Of a stretch of DNA of 64,000 nucleotides, positions 26,374 to 35,731 are shown one piece after another. The notes under the pieces are model-generated. The model saw only the letters and a list, made by a program, of their open reading frames with translations, was not told the origin of the DNA and searched no databases. Origin of the DNA: Rhodospirillales bacterium (GTDB lineage: Bacteria; Pseudomonadota; Alphaproteobacteria; Rhodospirillales; GLO-3); the NCBI GenBank assembly GCA_003354135.1, contig PIVK01000012.1, positions 1 through 64,000 on the forward strand, given 5' to 3'. The position numbers and the translations under genes are program-made. The stretch's first letter is position 1, and the number at the start of each line of letters is the position of its first letter.

Positions 26374-27521
26374 TTCGGGGGCTCCAGAGATGCGGTGCCC
26401 GGGGGAACGAAGGTTTCAGGGGCTTCATCGGGCAGGGTTTCGACATATATGGATTGACTGGGGAAGGCGAAAGCGGACCCGGCGCCTTCGATGATGTCCT
26501 TGATCCGATAGGCGAGGCGTTCCTTGATCTCTAGCCATTTTCCCCAGTCGGTAGTCCTGGTGAAGCAGTAGAGCATGATGTCGATAGATGAATCCGAAAA
26601 GGCGTCGATGCGCACGAAGGTGGGCACGGTCGGCGGATGCTCGAATTCGTCCGAACCCAGAACGTAAGTTTCGATCTCGTCCCTGATCTTCCGAAGCTGG
26701 CCCACTGTGGTCCGGTACTCCACCCCAATCTTCCAGTAGATGCGCCGTTGCGTCATTTCCGAGAAATTGGTCACCGCGCCGTCCGACAGCTTGGTGTTGG
26801 GTACGTAGACCGGCGCCTTGTCGAAACGGCGCACCATGGTCGAACGGAAACCGATGGTCTCCACCGTGCCCTCGACGACACCGTCGATGCGGATCCAGTC
26901 GCCGATCTGAAAGCGCTTCTCGGCGATGATCAGGAGACCGGCAATCAGGTTCTTAAACAGGTCTTGGGCGCCCAGGGCCACGGCGACGCCAAACAGGCCG
27001 AAACCGGCCAGGATCGGCCCCACCTCGATGCCCCAGATCTCCAGGATCGCCGCTGCGCCGACGAAGATGACGGCGAACTTGATGGTCTTGATCAGCCACA
27101 TGACCATGGCCGACGAGAAAACCTTCTCGAGTCGCGTGAAAAAGATGCTGAGAGGGCCAACAAGCGCGTGGAAGCCCCAGAAGATGGTGAAGGCGATCAG
27201 GGACCGGATCAGGCTGTCCATAAACTGGGCGGTGTCGCCTTCGGGCCGCATGAATTCCGAAGCGAAGAAGACGCCCAGGACCACAGGCAGGAACCGGATG
27301 GGGCGTTCCAGAACGTCCAGCGCGTGGTCGTCGAGCGTCGTCTTGGTCTTGGCGACGTGTTTGCGGATCACCTTGAGAACGAATTCGCCAAAGGCGCGCC
27401 GTATCATCAGGAAGACCAGGAGGATGATCAACGCAACGATGATGTGCCCCAAGTCGATGCCGAAGACGCCTGTCTCCCAGACATCGATCACGAGACGCCA
27501 GAATTCCTGGAACTTTTTCAT
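26370..27521 (-). CDS. MscS-family mechanosensitive ion channel
   Basis: The 383-aa protein has about four membrane helices (N-terminal helix near residues 15-40, then about 75-165) and the pore-lining helix with Gly/Ala pattern FGLFGVAVALGAQDLFKNLIAGL. The beta domain follows (FQIGDWIRIDGVVEGTVETIGFRSTMVRRFDKAPVYVPN). It releases solutes on osmotic downshock. It is slightly longer than E. coli MscS at the N terminus. It is coupled to arsC by a 4-bp overlap, an unusual pair with no obvious functional link. Confidence 0.93.
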   Translation of the reverse strand: MKKFQEFWRLVIDVWETGVFGIDLGHIIVALIILLVFLMIRRAFGEFVLKVIRKHVAKTKTTLDDHALDVLERPIRFLPVVLGVFFASEFMRPEGDTAQFMDSLIRSLIAFTIFWGFHALVGPLSIFFTRLEKVFSSAMVMWLIKTIKFAVIFVGAAAILEIWGIEVGPILAGFGLFGVAVALGAQDLFKNLIAGLLIIAEKRFQIGDWIRIDGVVEGTVETIGFRSTMVRRFDKAPVYVPNTKLSDGAVTNFSEMTQRRIYWKIGVEYRTTVGQLRKIRDEIETYVLGSDEFEHPPTVPTFVRIDAFSDSSIDIMLYCFTRTTDWGKWLEIKERLAYRIKDIIEGAGSAFAFPSQSIYVETLPDEAPETFVPPGTASLEPPK

Positions 27522-27796
27522 TCTCTACCTTTAGCAACGAAGGCCGTCGGATTCAAATGTCCTGCTGTCAGGTACGAAAAAAGAAAGGACGTGCCGCATC
27601 CAACGCCCGGCGTCCCCTTGACGGCCGTTCCGCCGGCGGGTCACCGCAATACGGCCCTTAAAACCGAGAAGCCGGATGTCAGTGCTCGGTTTGCAATCAA
27701 AAATGTTTGGGGCTGTCCCGGATAACCGGAGCGGATCGTCTGCGGCAAACTTTTTTCATGGGGCTTTGCCCCATTGCCCTTTATATATCTTGAACC
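27522..27796. other. Divergent intergenic region with a short perfect hairpin
   Basis: This region separates leftward mscS from the rightward ABC permease. Bases 27758-27764 (ATGGGGC) and 27768-27774 (GCCCCAT) form a hairpin with a 3-base loop, preceded by six T and followed by an AT-rich stretch before ATG 27797. It should hold the promoters of both genes. It is not a terminator, because no T-run follows on either strand. No open frame is convincing. Confidence 0.4.
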
Positions 27797-28612
27797 ATGA
27801 CCGACGAAACGATAGCCGTGGAAGATCAGGCCCGCCCGCTTGAAGGGTTCTCCAACGCGCTCGGCGTGTGGACGCTTTACACCCGCGAGGTCAGGCGCTT
27901 CATCAAAGTCTACACCCAGACCTTGATGGCGCCCGTGGTGACGACGCTTCTGTTTCTCGCGGTCTTCGCCCTGGTGCTCGGCGAGCGGGCCAGCGGCATA
28001 GCAGGGGTGCCGTTCCTGGAATTCCTGGCGCCGGGGCTGGTCATGATGTCCGTCGCTCAGAACGCGTTCTCCAACACGTCGTCCAGCATCGTGATCTCCA
28101 AGGTCCAGGGCAACATCGTCGACACTTTGATGCCGCCGCTCACCCCGCACGAGCTGACGCTGGCCATCTGCATGGGTGGCGCCACGCGTGGCATCATGGT
28201 CGGCTTCGTGGTGGCCGTCGCCATGATGCCGTTCGTCGATCTCTCCATCCACTCGTTGGGGTTCGTCCTCTACCACGGGGTCATGGCGGCGCTGATGCTG
28301 TCGCTTCTGGGAACCATCGGGGGGATCTGGGCGGAGAAATTCGACCAAATCGCCGCGGTGACCAACTTTCTGGTCACGCCACTGACCTTCCTGTCAGGCA
28401 CCTTCTATTCCATCCACCGTTTGCCGGAAGCCGTGCAGACCGTCGCTTTTCTCAATCCCTTCTTTTACATGATCGACGGGTTCCGCTACGGCTTCATCGG
28501 ACAGGCGGATAGCGAGCCGCTTCTGGGGGTTGCCATCATGGCGGGTATCAACGCGGGCCTATGGCTGGTGTGCCGCCAGATGTTCGCGTCGGGCTACAGG
28601 CTTAAGACCTAA
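27797..28612 (+). CDS. ABC-2 type transporter permease
   Basis: The 271-aa protein has six predicted membrane helices and the ABC-2 layout: a cytoplasmic N-terminal amphipathic part (GFSNALGVWTLYTREVRRFIKVY), FLAPGLVMMSVAQNAF after helix 2, and the C-terminal NPFFYMIDGFRYGFIG that is typical of YadH-like permeases. It exports an unknown substrate (drug, lipid or glycan). The matching ATPase gene is usually adjacent, but none is present here: upstream lies mscS on the other strand and downstream argD. Confidence 0.9.
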   Translation: MTDETIAVEDQARPLEGFSNALGVWTLYTREVRRFIKVYTQTLMAPVVTTLLFLAVFALVLGERASGIAGVPFLEFLAPGLVMMSVAQNAFSNTSSSIVISKVQGNIVDTLMPPLTPHELTLAICMGGATRGIMVGFVVAVAMMPFVDLSIHSLGFVLYHGVMAALMLSLLGTIGGIWAEKFDQIAAVTNFLVTPLTFLSGTFYSIHRLPEAVQTVAFLNPFFYMIDGFRYGFIGQADSEPLLGVAIMAGINAGLWLVCRQMFASGYRLKT

Positions 28613-28692
28613 CGCCTTCATTTTCCTGTAATTGACTTCTCTCCCCGGATCGCCATAATCGGCGGCTTTCCCTGAGAATGGGAGGGTGAGAT

Positions 28693-29886
28693 ATGATCCC
28701 CGCCGTGATGCCGACCTACGCCAGAACCGACGCCGCCATTGTGCGCGGCGAGGGCACCCATGTGTGGGACGCGGACGGAATGCGGTTCCTCGATTTCGGG
28801 GGCGGCGTGGCGGTGACTTCGCTCGGCCATTGCCACCCCAAACTGGTCGAGGCACTGAAGGCCCAGGCGGAGACCCTCTGGCATTGCTCCAACCTCTACC
28901 GCATCCCGGGTCAGGAGCGGGTGGCGGAGACGCTGGTCGCCAACAGCTTTGCCGACTCGGTCTTCTTCTGCAACTCGGGCACCGAGGCGGTTGAGTGCGC
29001 TCTTAAGATGGTGCGCAAGTTCCAGCACGAAACCGGACATCCGGAGAGATACCGCCTCATCACCTGTTCCGGCGCCTTCCATGGCCGGACACTGGCCACC
29101 ATCTCTGCCGGCGGTCAGGAAAAGCACCTCCAGGGATTTGCGCCGGCAGTCGACGGCTTCGATCAGGTGAGCTTCGGCAACCCCAACGAGCTGAGAGCGG
29201 CCATCACGTCCGAAACGGCGGGGATTCTTGTCGAACCGATCCAGGGAGAAGGTGGCATCAACGCGGCGGGGGTCGACTATCTGAAGATCCTGCGGGAGGT
29301 GGCCGACGAGTTCGGGTTGCTACTGGTTTTCGACGAGGTGCAGACCGGCATCGGGCGCACCGGAAAACTGTTTGCCCATGAGTGGTCGGGAATTACGCCC
29401 GATATCATGGCGGTGGCCAAGGGCCTCGGCAACGGCTTCCCGGTCGGCGCCTGCCTGGCGACCGAGACGGCGGCCCAGGGTATGACGGCGGGGACCCATG
29501 GGTCCACTTTCGGCGGCAACCCGCTGGCCATGGCGGTGGCCGGGGCGGTGCTGGATGAGATTCTGGAGGAAGGTTTCCTTTCCGGCGTTCAGGCGGCCGG
29601 CAAGGCCCTTCATGCCGAAGCCGAGGCGATAGCCGCGGCGAACCCGGAGATCTTCACCGAGGTGCGGGGTTGGGGGCTGATGATCGGCCTCAGATGCGCC
29701 GACGGCGTGTCCAACACCGACGTAGTGGCCGCCTGTATGGCCGAGGGCCTTCTGACGGTGCCGGCCGGAGACAACGTCGTCAGGCTGCTGCCGCCGTTGA
29801 TCATCGAACAGACCCACGTCGAGGAGGCGGCAACGTGTCTGAAGCGCACCTGCGGCCGCCTCCGGGCTCAGGGAGGTTCCCAATGA
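28693..29886 (+). CDS. argD: Acetylornithine aminotransferase
   Basis: This is a class III PLP aminotransferase (397 aa) of arginine synthesis. It has [60 protein letters not shown] and the PLP Lys in [15 protein letters not shown]. It converts N-acetylglutamate semialdehyde to N-acetylornithine, and may also act on succinyl-diaminopimelate. Its TGA overlaps the argF start (ATGA), the argD-argF operon common in Alphaproteobacteria. The ribosome site GGGAGG precedes ATG 28693. Confidence 0.95.
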   Translation: MIPAVMPTYARTDAAIVRGEGTHVWDADGMRFLDFGGGVAVTSLGHCHPKLVEALKAQAETLWHCSNLYRIPGQERVAETLVANSFADSVFFCNSGTEAVECALKMVRKFQHETGHPERYRLITCSGAFHGRTLATISAGGQEKHLQGFAPAVDGFDQVSFGNPNELRAAITSETAGILVEPIQGEGGINAAGVDYLKILREVADEFGLLLVFDEVQTGIGRTGKLFAHEWSGITPDIMAVAKGLGNGFPVGACLATETAAQGMTAGTHGSTFGGNPLAMAVAGAVLDEILEEGFLSGVQAAGKALHAEAEAIAAANPEIFTEVRGWGLMIGLRCADGVSNTDVVAACMAEGLLTVPAGDNVVRLLPPLIIEQTHVEEAATCLKRTCGRLRAQGGSQ

Positions 29887-30788
29887 TCGATCTCAGGCAT
29901 TTCCTCGATCTCGACAAGTTCGATGGGGCAACGTTGCGTCACATCCTGGACATGGGCCGGGGGTTCAAGACGCGGGAAGCCGCCGACCCCATACCCTTGA
30001 TGGGCTGCACGCTGGCAATGATCTTTGAGAAGCCGTCCACCCGCACCCGCGTCTCATTCCAGGTCGGCATGCAGCAGTTGGGCGGCAACGTGGTGGTGTT
30101 GGACGACGGGGGGACACAGCTGGGCCGCGGCGAAACCATCGCCGATACCGCCCGCGTGTTGTCCCGCTATGCCGACGCGGTCATGATCCGTACCGATGAT
30201 GCGGGCAAGCTGACGGAAATGGCCGAACACGCCACCGTTCCGGTGATCAACGGCCTGACTGACCTTTCCCATCCCTGCCAGATCATGGCCGACGTCATGA
30301 CCTACGAGGAGCACCGGGGCTCCATCATCGGGAAGACCGTCGCCTGGTCGGGGGACGGCAACAACATGACGGCGTCTTGGATCCATGCGGCGGTGCGTCT
30401 CGGCTTCACGCTGCGTATCGCCTGCCCGGCCGAGCTGGAGCCGTCCGCCGGCGTGCTCAACTGGGCGCGGGCCGAGGGGGGGAGCGTGTCGCTGGTCCGC
30501 GATCCGGCGGAGGCGGTGACGGGCGCCGACCTGGTGACCACGGATACCTGGGTCTCCATGGGCGACAAGGATGCCGAAGAACGTCATCGCCTGCTGGAGC
30601 CCTACCGCGTCGACGAAACCATGATGGCCAAGGCGGACGCGAAAGCGCTCTTCATGCATTGCTTGCCGGCCCATCGTGGCGAAGAGGTGACCGACGGAGT
30701 CATCGACGGGCCGCAGTCGGTGGTTTGGGATGAGGCGGAGAACCGCCTGCACGCCCAGAAAGGAATCCTCGCCTGGTGCCTGGGGTGA
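29883..30788 (+). CDS. argF: Ornithine carbamoyltransferase
   Basis: The 301-aa enzyme makes citrulline from ornithine and carbamoyl phosphate. The carbamoyl-phosphate loop [34 protein letters not shown], and the ornithine-site loop [13 protein letters not shown] are intact. ATG 29883 lies within the argD stop. The longer frame upstream is only argD read in another phase. Confidence 0.96.
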   Translation: MIDLRHFLDLDKFDGATLRHILDMGRGFKTREAADPIPLMGCTLAMIFEKPSTRTRVSFQVGMQQLGGNVVVLDDGGTQLGRGETIADTARVLSRYADAVMIRTDDAGKLTEMAEHATVPVINGLTDLSHPCQIMADVMTYEEHRGSIIGKTVAWSGDGNNMTASWIHAAVRLGFTLRIACPAELEPSAGVLNWARAEGGSVSLVRDPAEAVTGADLVTTDTWVSMGDKDAEERHRLLEPYRVDETMMAKADAKALFMHCLPAHRGEEVTDGVIDGPQSVVWDEAENRLHAQKGILAWCLG

Positions 30789-30791
30789 CTC

Positions 30792-30838
30792 CGGAGACAA
30801 CATTGCCCGGAGACAACATTGCCCGGAGACAACATTGA
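30792..30838. repeat. 16-bp tandem repeat, three copies
   Basis: The unit CGGAGACAACATTGCC occurs three times with a 16-bp period; the third copy ends in AAC. It begins 4 bp after the argF stop. Each unit contains GGAG followed seven or eight bases later by TTG, so it resembles a triplicated ribosome-binding site, but no coding frame follows from these TTG codons. It lies about 75 bp upstream of the lipoprotein gene. Confidence 0.7.
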
Positions 30839-30913
30839 ACGATCAGGTCGTCCCCTTCCCCCCCGGCGGCCTGCCCACTTGAAGCTTGCCCGCCGGGGCG
30901 GCATTATGCAGGC

Positions 30914-31504
30914 ATGATCACGCACCGGATTCGATGGCTGCTGAGTGTTCTGACTGTCGCCGCCGGGCTGTCTGCCTGTCAGACGTCCGGTCCGGGCACA
31001 CTGCCGGATTTGACCTTCGCCCATCTGGACCCGATCGGTCTCGCGGTCGGCGAAGTTCGGGTGCTCCAGAAACACTCGCCGGCGACCGCCGATCCCTTCG
31101 TCGACCACCTGTTCGCCATTCCCCCGGCCATAGCCGCCAACCGGTGGGGACGGGACCGGCTGAAGGCCCAGGGCGGGGCGGGGCGGGCAATCTTTACGAT
31201 TCTTGAGGGGCCGGTGCGCGAACACCGGCTCAAGGCCACACTCGGCGTCCGGGGCGTCTTTACCAAGGATCAGACGGAACGCTACGAGGCCCGGCTCTCG
31301 GCTAAACTCGAGATATTCGACGGGCACGGACTTTCCGTCGGCAACGCCACAGCCACCGTAACCCGCATCCGCACCATCGCCGAGGACGTGACTCTGAACG
31401 AGCGTGAACGCCTTTGGTTCGACATGACCGAAGTCATGATGCGCGACTTCAACGCCGAGATGGAGAAGCAGATCCGCACCCATCTCGGTTCCTGGCTCAG
31501 GTAG
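30914..31504 (+). CDS. Predicted lipoprotein, unknown function
   Basis: The 196-aa product has a lipoprotein signal with lipobox LSAC (Cys22: WLLSVLTVAAGLSACQTSG), so it should be anchored in the envelope. The mature part is alpha/beta, with repeated short strands (LDPIGLAVGEVRVLQ, RLKATLGVRGVFTKDQTE, ARLSAKLEIFDGHG) and a C-terminal helix (TEVMMRDFNAEMEKQIRTHL). I recognise it only as a conserved-looking alphaproteobacterial lipoprotein. ATG 30914 is the only good start. Confidence 0.78.
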   Translation: MITHRIRWLLSVLTVAAGLSACQTSGPGTLPDLTFAHLDPIGLAVGEVRVLQKHSPATADPFVDHLFAIPPAIAANRWGRDRLKAQGGAGRAIFTILEGPVREHRLKATLGVRGVFTKDQTERYEARLSAKLEIFDGHGLSVGNATATVTRIRTIAEDVTLNERERLWFDMTEVMMRDFNAEMEKQIRTHLGSWLR

Positions 31505-31603
31505 TGAGCAGCCGGACGTTTCGGGGCCTATTCGTTCTGGCCGTCTTGGGGGCGGGCGCCGTCCTCGTCACCACCGGTGCCTCGAACACGACCGGAAGCG
31601 CCT

Positions 31604-33055
31604 CTAACCCCGCCAGAAGGAGCGGGTAAAGAGAACCAGGACCGTAAAGAGTTCGAGGCGCCCCAGCAGCATGCCCCAGGACAGCAGCCACTTGGCTTCG
31701 TCGGGCAACGGCTGGAAGGTTCCGGACGGGCCGGCGATGGGCCCCAGCGCCGGGCCCACATTGGAAATAGAGGTGGCCGCGCTGGAAACGGCGGTCAGAA
31801 AGTCGAGCCCCAGGAACCCCAGCCCCAACGCCAGCAGAGCGAAGCAGGCCCCGAAGACGAAGAAGAAGCTCAGCACCGAGGTAATAACTTCATCTGGAAT
31901 TGGGCGCCGGTTGTAGTAGGGAATGAAAACCCCGTGCGGTTGCAGCAGATGGTGGATCTGGCTCCGGGCGGAGGCATAGAGAACCTGGAAGCGGAACACC
32001 TTGATGCCGCAGGTGGTCGACCCGGCGCAGCCGCCGATGAACATGATGAAGAAGAACACCGGGATCGCGAAACTGCCCCACAGGCCGTAATCCGTAGAGG
32101 CATACCCCGTGCCGGTGATGATGGAGACGATGTTGAAGGCGGCGTAGCGTATGGCCTGGACCGGGTCGAAGCCTCCGTGCAGCCACAGCCATCCTGTCAC
32201 GCAGACCACCACCACGGCGACAATGGTGGCGAACCACTGCACCTGGGTGTCGCGCACCAGCGCCCCGTAGTCGCCGCGGATGCTTTTCAGGTAGAGCACG
32301 AAAGGCAGGCTGCCGACGAACATGCCTAGCGTGGCGATGGCGTCAATGAGCCCGCTGTTGAAATGACCGATAGAGTCGTCGAAGGTGGAAAATCCGCCAG
32401 TGGCAATGGTGGTCATCGCGTGCGCCATGGCATCGAAGGGGGTCATGCCCGCCGTCCAGTAGGCCCCCCCCCAGATGACGGTCAGCCCCAGGTAGATGAC
32501 ACCGATGGCGGTGGCGATCTGGGCCGTGCGCGGCAGGGCCTTCTCGGACGATAGGTCGGACGACTCCATGCGGAAGAGCTGCATGCCGCCGACCCGCAGC
32601 ATGGGTAGGATGGCCAACGCCATGACGATGATGCCGATGCCGCCCAACCACTGCAGCAAGGCCCGCCACAGAAGAATCCCCGGCGGCGCATGGTCAAGCC
32701 CGACAATCACCGTGGACCCTGTGGTGGTAAGACCCGACATGGCCTCAAAGAAGGCGTCGGTAAAGCTGAGCTCCAACTCGCAGAACATGAAGGGCAAAGA
32801 CGCGAACAGTGTGATCGCCAGCCAGGAGAATGTGGTCGTGACGAAGGCCTGACGCACTGAGATATGCGTGCCGCTGGTGCGGTTTGTCAGCGCCATGGCG
32901 ACGCCGACGAACATGGTGACGCCTGCGGAAACCACGAACACCTGCCAGTCCGGGTTGCCGACCACCAGGTCGGCCGCCGCCGCGACCAGCATGCCCAAGG
33001 AGAGCGTGGACAGCAGCATCCCGATGATCAGATTAACGGGCCGGAAATCCAGCAT
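31604..33055 (-). CDS. trkH: Trk-type potassium uptake membrane protein
   Basis: The 483-aa protein has the four-fold membrane-pore-membrane plan of TrkH. Selectivity-loop segments seen are SGLTTTGSTV, TTIATGGFST, IITGTGYASTDYG and SSAATSISNVGPALG. It forms the potassium channel that works with cytoplasmic TrkA, which is not in the window. The family tail is complete (LGRLELFTVLVLFTRSFWR). Confidence 0.94.
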   Translation of the reverse strand: MLDFRPVNLIIGMLLSTLSLGMLVAAAADLVVGNPDWQVFVVSAGVTMFVGVAMALTNRTSGTHISVRQAFVTTTFSWLAITLFASLPFMFCELELSFTDAFFEAMSGLTTTGSTVIVGLDHAPPGILLWRALLQWLGGIGIIVMALAILPMLRVGGMQLFRMESSDLSSEKALPRTAQIATAIGVIYLGLTVIWGGAYWTAGMTPFDAMAHAMTTIATGGFSTFDDSIGHFNSGLIDAIATLGMFVGSLPFVLYLKSIRGDYGALVRDTQVQWFATIVAVVVVCVTGWLWLHGGFDPVQAIRYAAFNIVSIITGTGYASTDYGLWGSFAIPVFFFIMFIGGCAGSTTCGIKVFRFQVLYASARSQIHHLLQPHGVFIPYYNRRPIPDEVITSVLSFFFVFGACFALLALGLGFLGLDFLTAVSSAATSISNVGPALGPIAGPSGTFQPLPDEAKWLLSWGMLLGRLELFTVLVLFTRSFWRG

Positions 33056-33166
33056 TCTCCGTCTCCCCTGACGGTTTCCCCTTTTGCCCCCTCAGGGGCC
33101 ACCGTGACTCGACCACCAACAAAGGGTGGGGTCAAGAGGGGAGTGATATCCAGGCTGAAGGCGGGC

Positions 33167-33799
33167 CTAAACCAGCATCCCCTCGTCACGCGACGGATTG
33201 CCGATCATGGCAAGAAATTCGCCCCGGGTGGTCGGGTTGTCGCGGAAGGCGCCAACCATGCGGTTGGTGACCATGACCACGCCCGGTTTGTGGACCCCGC
33301 GGGTCGTCATGCACTGATGCGACGCCTCGATGACCACGGCAACGCCATCGGGCTGCAGGATCTGGTCGATGGCGTTGGCGATCTGCGAGGTCATCTTTTC
33401 CTGAATCTGCAGGCGTTTTGCATAAAGCTCTACCAACCGGGCCAGTTTTGAGATGCCGACCACGCGCCGCCGTGGAAGGTAGGCGATGTGCGTCTTGCCG
33501 ATGATGGGCACCATATGATGCTCGCAGTGGGATTCGAAGCGGATGTCCTTCAGGAGCACCATCTCGTCGTAGCCTTCGGTCTCCTCGAAGGTGCGCTGCA
33601 ACAGGTCGACGGGGTCTTCCGCGTAACCGCGGAAAAATTCCTCGTAGGAGTGCGCGACACGGGACGGAGTGTCCAAAAGTCCCTCGCGCTCCGGATCGTC
33701 CCCAGCCCAGCGGATGAGGGTGCGGATGGCGTCTTCAGCTTCTTCGCGGGACGGCCGAGTGTGGGTTTCGACGACGCTGAGGTCTTCTTTGGCGCTCAT
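33167..33799 (-). CDS. folE: GTP cyclohydrolase I
   Basis: The 210-aa enzyme converts GTP to dihydroneopterin triphosphate, the first step of folate synthesis. Zinc ligands lie in [10 protein letters not shown] (Cys, His) and in HQCMTTRG (Cys). [30 protein letters not shown] holds other active-site residues. ATG 33799 ([10 protein letters not shown]) gives the family length. The frame to 34063 runs into apaG on the same strand in another phase and is not used. Confidence 0.96.
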   Translation of the reverse strand: MSAKEDLSVVETHTRPSREEAEDAIRTLIRWAGDDPEREGLLDTPSRVAHSYEEFFRGYAEDPVDLLQRTFEETEGYDEMVLLKDIRFESHCEHHMVPIIGKTHIAYLPRRRVVGISKLARLVELYAKRLQIQEKMTSQIANAIDQILQPDGVAVVIEASHQCMTTRGVHKPGVVMVTNRMVGAFRDNPTTRGEFLAMIGNPSRDEGMLV

Positions 33800-33869
33800 G
33801 ATGTCATCCCTTTGGATCGTGGGAACGGTCTTCCCAAATGTATCGAAGATCGACGTTTCAAACCCGTTG

Positions 33870-34301
33870 TCAGTGGACCTGCAACGGTTGGTATGGGCTG
33901 TCGAGCGAGAAAGGGGGAATGTGGACCTCAATCTCGACCCCGTTCTCGGCCACCATGCCGTAGCTGCCGACCATGAAGCCGGACGCGGTGGGCAACGGGG
34001 TGCCGCTGGAATATCCGAAGCTCTCGCCGGGGCCAAGGTGTGGCTGCTCGCCGACCACCCCATCGCCTTCTACTTCGCGCACCGTACCAAGTGCGTCGGT
34101 GATGCGCCAGTGGCGCGTCATCAGGCGGACGGGAGCCGTGCCGTTGTTCTCGATCCTCACATGGTAGGCCCAGACAAAATGCCCCGCTTCCGGGTCCGAC
34201 TGATCCTCCATGAATTCGGGCTCGACTGCGACCGTTATTCCATGGGTGGTTCGAACGTAGGCCGAGCCTTCAAAGCTTTCTTGTGTTTCGTCCTTGTACA
34301 C
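33870..34301 (-). CDS. apaG: ApaG protein
   Basis: ApaG proteins (about 125 aa, fibronectin III-like fold) are widespread and named for effects on Co2+ resistance and AppppA levels; the function is unsettled. The conserved core is present: [64 protein letters not shown] and the ending [10 protein letters not shown] plus IPPFSLD. I chose GTG 34301, preceded by AAGAGAG, giving 143 aa. TTG 34367 is also open. It sits between a radical SAM gene and folE, all leftward. Confidence 0.92.
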   Translation of the reverse strand: MYKDETQESFEGSAYVRTTHGITVAVEPEFMEDQSDPEAGHFVWAYHVRIENNGTAPVRLMTRHWRITDALGTVREVEGDGVVGEQPHLGPGESFGYSSGTPLPTASGFMVGSYGMVAENGVEIEVHIPPFSLDSPYQPLQVH

Positions 34302-34370
34302 GATTTCTCTCTTGAGCTTCGGGGTTCCTGTCGATTTGAAATTAGGCGATTTCCACCTGGAGTCCAACCT

Positions 34371-35330
34371 TCACCAAAGGCCGCAGGCCGCACCGCCCAA
34401 TACGCAGAACGTCGCGCAATGGGGATGGTTGAGGGGCACCGATCCGGCAGAGGTCCGGAGACCGCAGCCCAGCTCGAAACGCGCATCATAAGGCAACAGA
34501 GTGCATGGAACCACCACAGGATGTTCCGCTCCCTTGCGCTTGATGACCATGCGCGAGGTCGCGCACATCATGGCTTCCGGCCGCGCGCCAACAATGTCCC
34601 AACAGGCGGTGGTGATCTCGGGGACGTCCTTGCGCTCGTCCATCTCCGGGAACAGGACCAGGTGCCGGGGGTCGGTGGCGTCGACCGGAATGCCGAGATC
34701 GGTGAATCGCGCGGCATATCCCTTGCGCATCGTTTCTTCATCCTCGTCCCAGCAGGTGCGCCCCGCCACGGTGAGCGAGATCCCATTCTCCGCCAGCCAT
34801 TTGACGTTCGCCAGCAGGACGTCCCACGTGCCCTTTCCGCGCGTAATTTCGTGCTTCGAAGACATGTAATGGTCGATGGACACACGGAGCGTCATCTTCT
34901 CGCCATAGGCCGCGTTCAGAGACCGAAGAACCTCGCGGCGACGCTCGATCGGCCGCATGGCGTTGGTCAGCACCAGCACCTTGAACCCTCTGGACAGCGC
35001 CTCCTCCAGAATGGCGGGGAACTGCTCGTTCATGAAGGGCTCGCCGCCGGTAAAGCCGATTTCCTCCACCGGCAGGTCATGGGCTTCGATTTCGTCCAGG
35101 TAGGACCTGACCTCGGCCGCGCCGAGGAACACAAGACGGTCGTTGGTCGGCCCCGATTCCATATAGCACCCCTGGCAACTGAGGTTGCAAAGGCTGCCGG
35201 TATTGAACCAGACGGTCTGCAGGTGGGTAAGCGCCACCACGGCCCGTTTCTCGCCCTTGGCCGTCACCTCGGGGTCCTGGAACTTGGCAGGATCGCGAAG
35301 CCGCAGGTCGGCAGCCAGGTCGTTAGGCAT
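34371..35330 (-). CDS. Radical SAM protein with C-terminal cysteine cluster
   Basis: The 319-aa protein has the radical SAM motif LCNLSCQGCYME (CX3CX2C) followed by EIGFTGGEPFMNEQ and KVLVLTNAMRP, the GGE and strand 3 motifs. The C-terminal part carries several Cys in a SPASM/twitch-like spacing (VVPCTLLPYDARFELGCGL and HPHCATFCVLGGAACGLW), which may bind an auxiliary cluster. The substrate is unknown; no small peptide precursor gene lies next to it, so a RiPP role is not supported. ATG 35330 (MPNDLAADLR) is preferred over TTG 35360. The apaG frame begins about 70 bp downstream. Confidence 0.85.
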   Translation of the reverse strand: MPNDLAADLRLRDPAKFQDPEVTAKGEKRAVVALTHLQTVWFNTGSLCNLSCQGCYMESGPTNDRLVFLGAAEVRSYLDEIEAHDLPVEEIGFTGGEPFMNEQFPAILEEALSRGFKVLVLTNAMRPIERRREVLRSLNAAYGEKMTLRVSIDHYMSSKHEITRGKGTWDVLLANVKWLAENGISLTVAGRTCWDEDEETMRKGYAARFTDLGIPVDATDPRHLVLFPEMDERKDVPEITTACWDIVGARPEAMMCATSRMVIKRKGAEHPVVVPCTLLPYDARFELGCGLRTSAGSVPLNHPHCATFCVLGGAACGLW

Positions 35331-35597
35331 GGGTAATGGTTCCTGTCGTTTGCCGGACACCTAAATGTTTACCGGGTCGGTGGACGGAAGCCAACTCACA
35401 AACGCATGATCGGATCACCTGTTCACACGCTCGAAAACCGTGTCTGACAGGTGGGAGCGGTGGATGCCATGAGGGATGTGACGGTTCCGGGTATCGTCAG
35501 TACCGTTCCGGCCGTCCTGGTCGAATGCGGGGACCGGCAGGATTGTGATTCCGTCTTGGCTAAACGGCCGCGGATTGGTACAAAGTCCCCTCGCTTT
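35331..35597. other. Intergenic region between radical SAM gene and tRNA-Gly
   Basis: This region has no convincing open frame on either strand. It should hold the promoters of the leftward radical SAM gene and the rightward tRNA, but no consensus -35/-10 pair stands out. Confidence 0.35.
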
Positions 35598-35671
35598 GCG
35601 GGTGTAGCTCAATGGTAGAGCAGGAGCTTCCCAAGCTTAAGACGAGGGTTCGATTCCCTTCACCCGCTCCA
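35598..35671 (+). tRNA. tRNA-Gly (anticodon CCC)
   Basis: The sequence folds as a full cloverleaf: acceptor GCGGGTG pairs with CACCCGC (35661-35667), D arm GCTC/GAGC with AATGGTA loop, anticodon loop TTCCCAA (anticodon CCC reads GGG glycine codons), T arm GAGGG TTCGATT CCCTT and encoded CCA at the 3' end. The first anticodon-stem pair is a mismatch (G-A). It is a single tRNA gene, not in an rRNA operon. tRNA genes are frequent integration sites, but no attachment repeat was seen beside it. Confidence 0.95.
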
Positions 35672-35731
35672 AGCCTCTTTCAAGAAAGCCGGACGCTGGT
35701 GGTGAAATGTCCATTATGGAAAGATCACTTG

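Noticed and set aside
26038-27521. Arsenic resistance operon
   Set aside because: Only arsC is present, paired with mscS; no regulator or arsenite exporter is nearby.
27758-27774. Rho-independent terminator upstream of the ABC permease
   Set aside because: The hairpin has no T-run after it on either strand; the six T lie before it on the plus strand.
33669-35336. 555-codon plus-strand frame spanning folE, apaG and the radical SAM gene
   Set aside because: It crosses three recognised minus-strand genes and has no family features.
34371-35597. RiPP biosynthesis locus
   Set aside because: The radical SAM protein has suitable extra cysteines, but no precursor peptide, transporter or protease gene is next to it.
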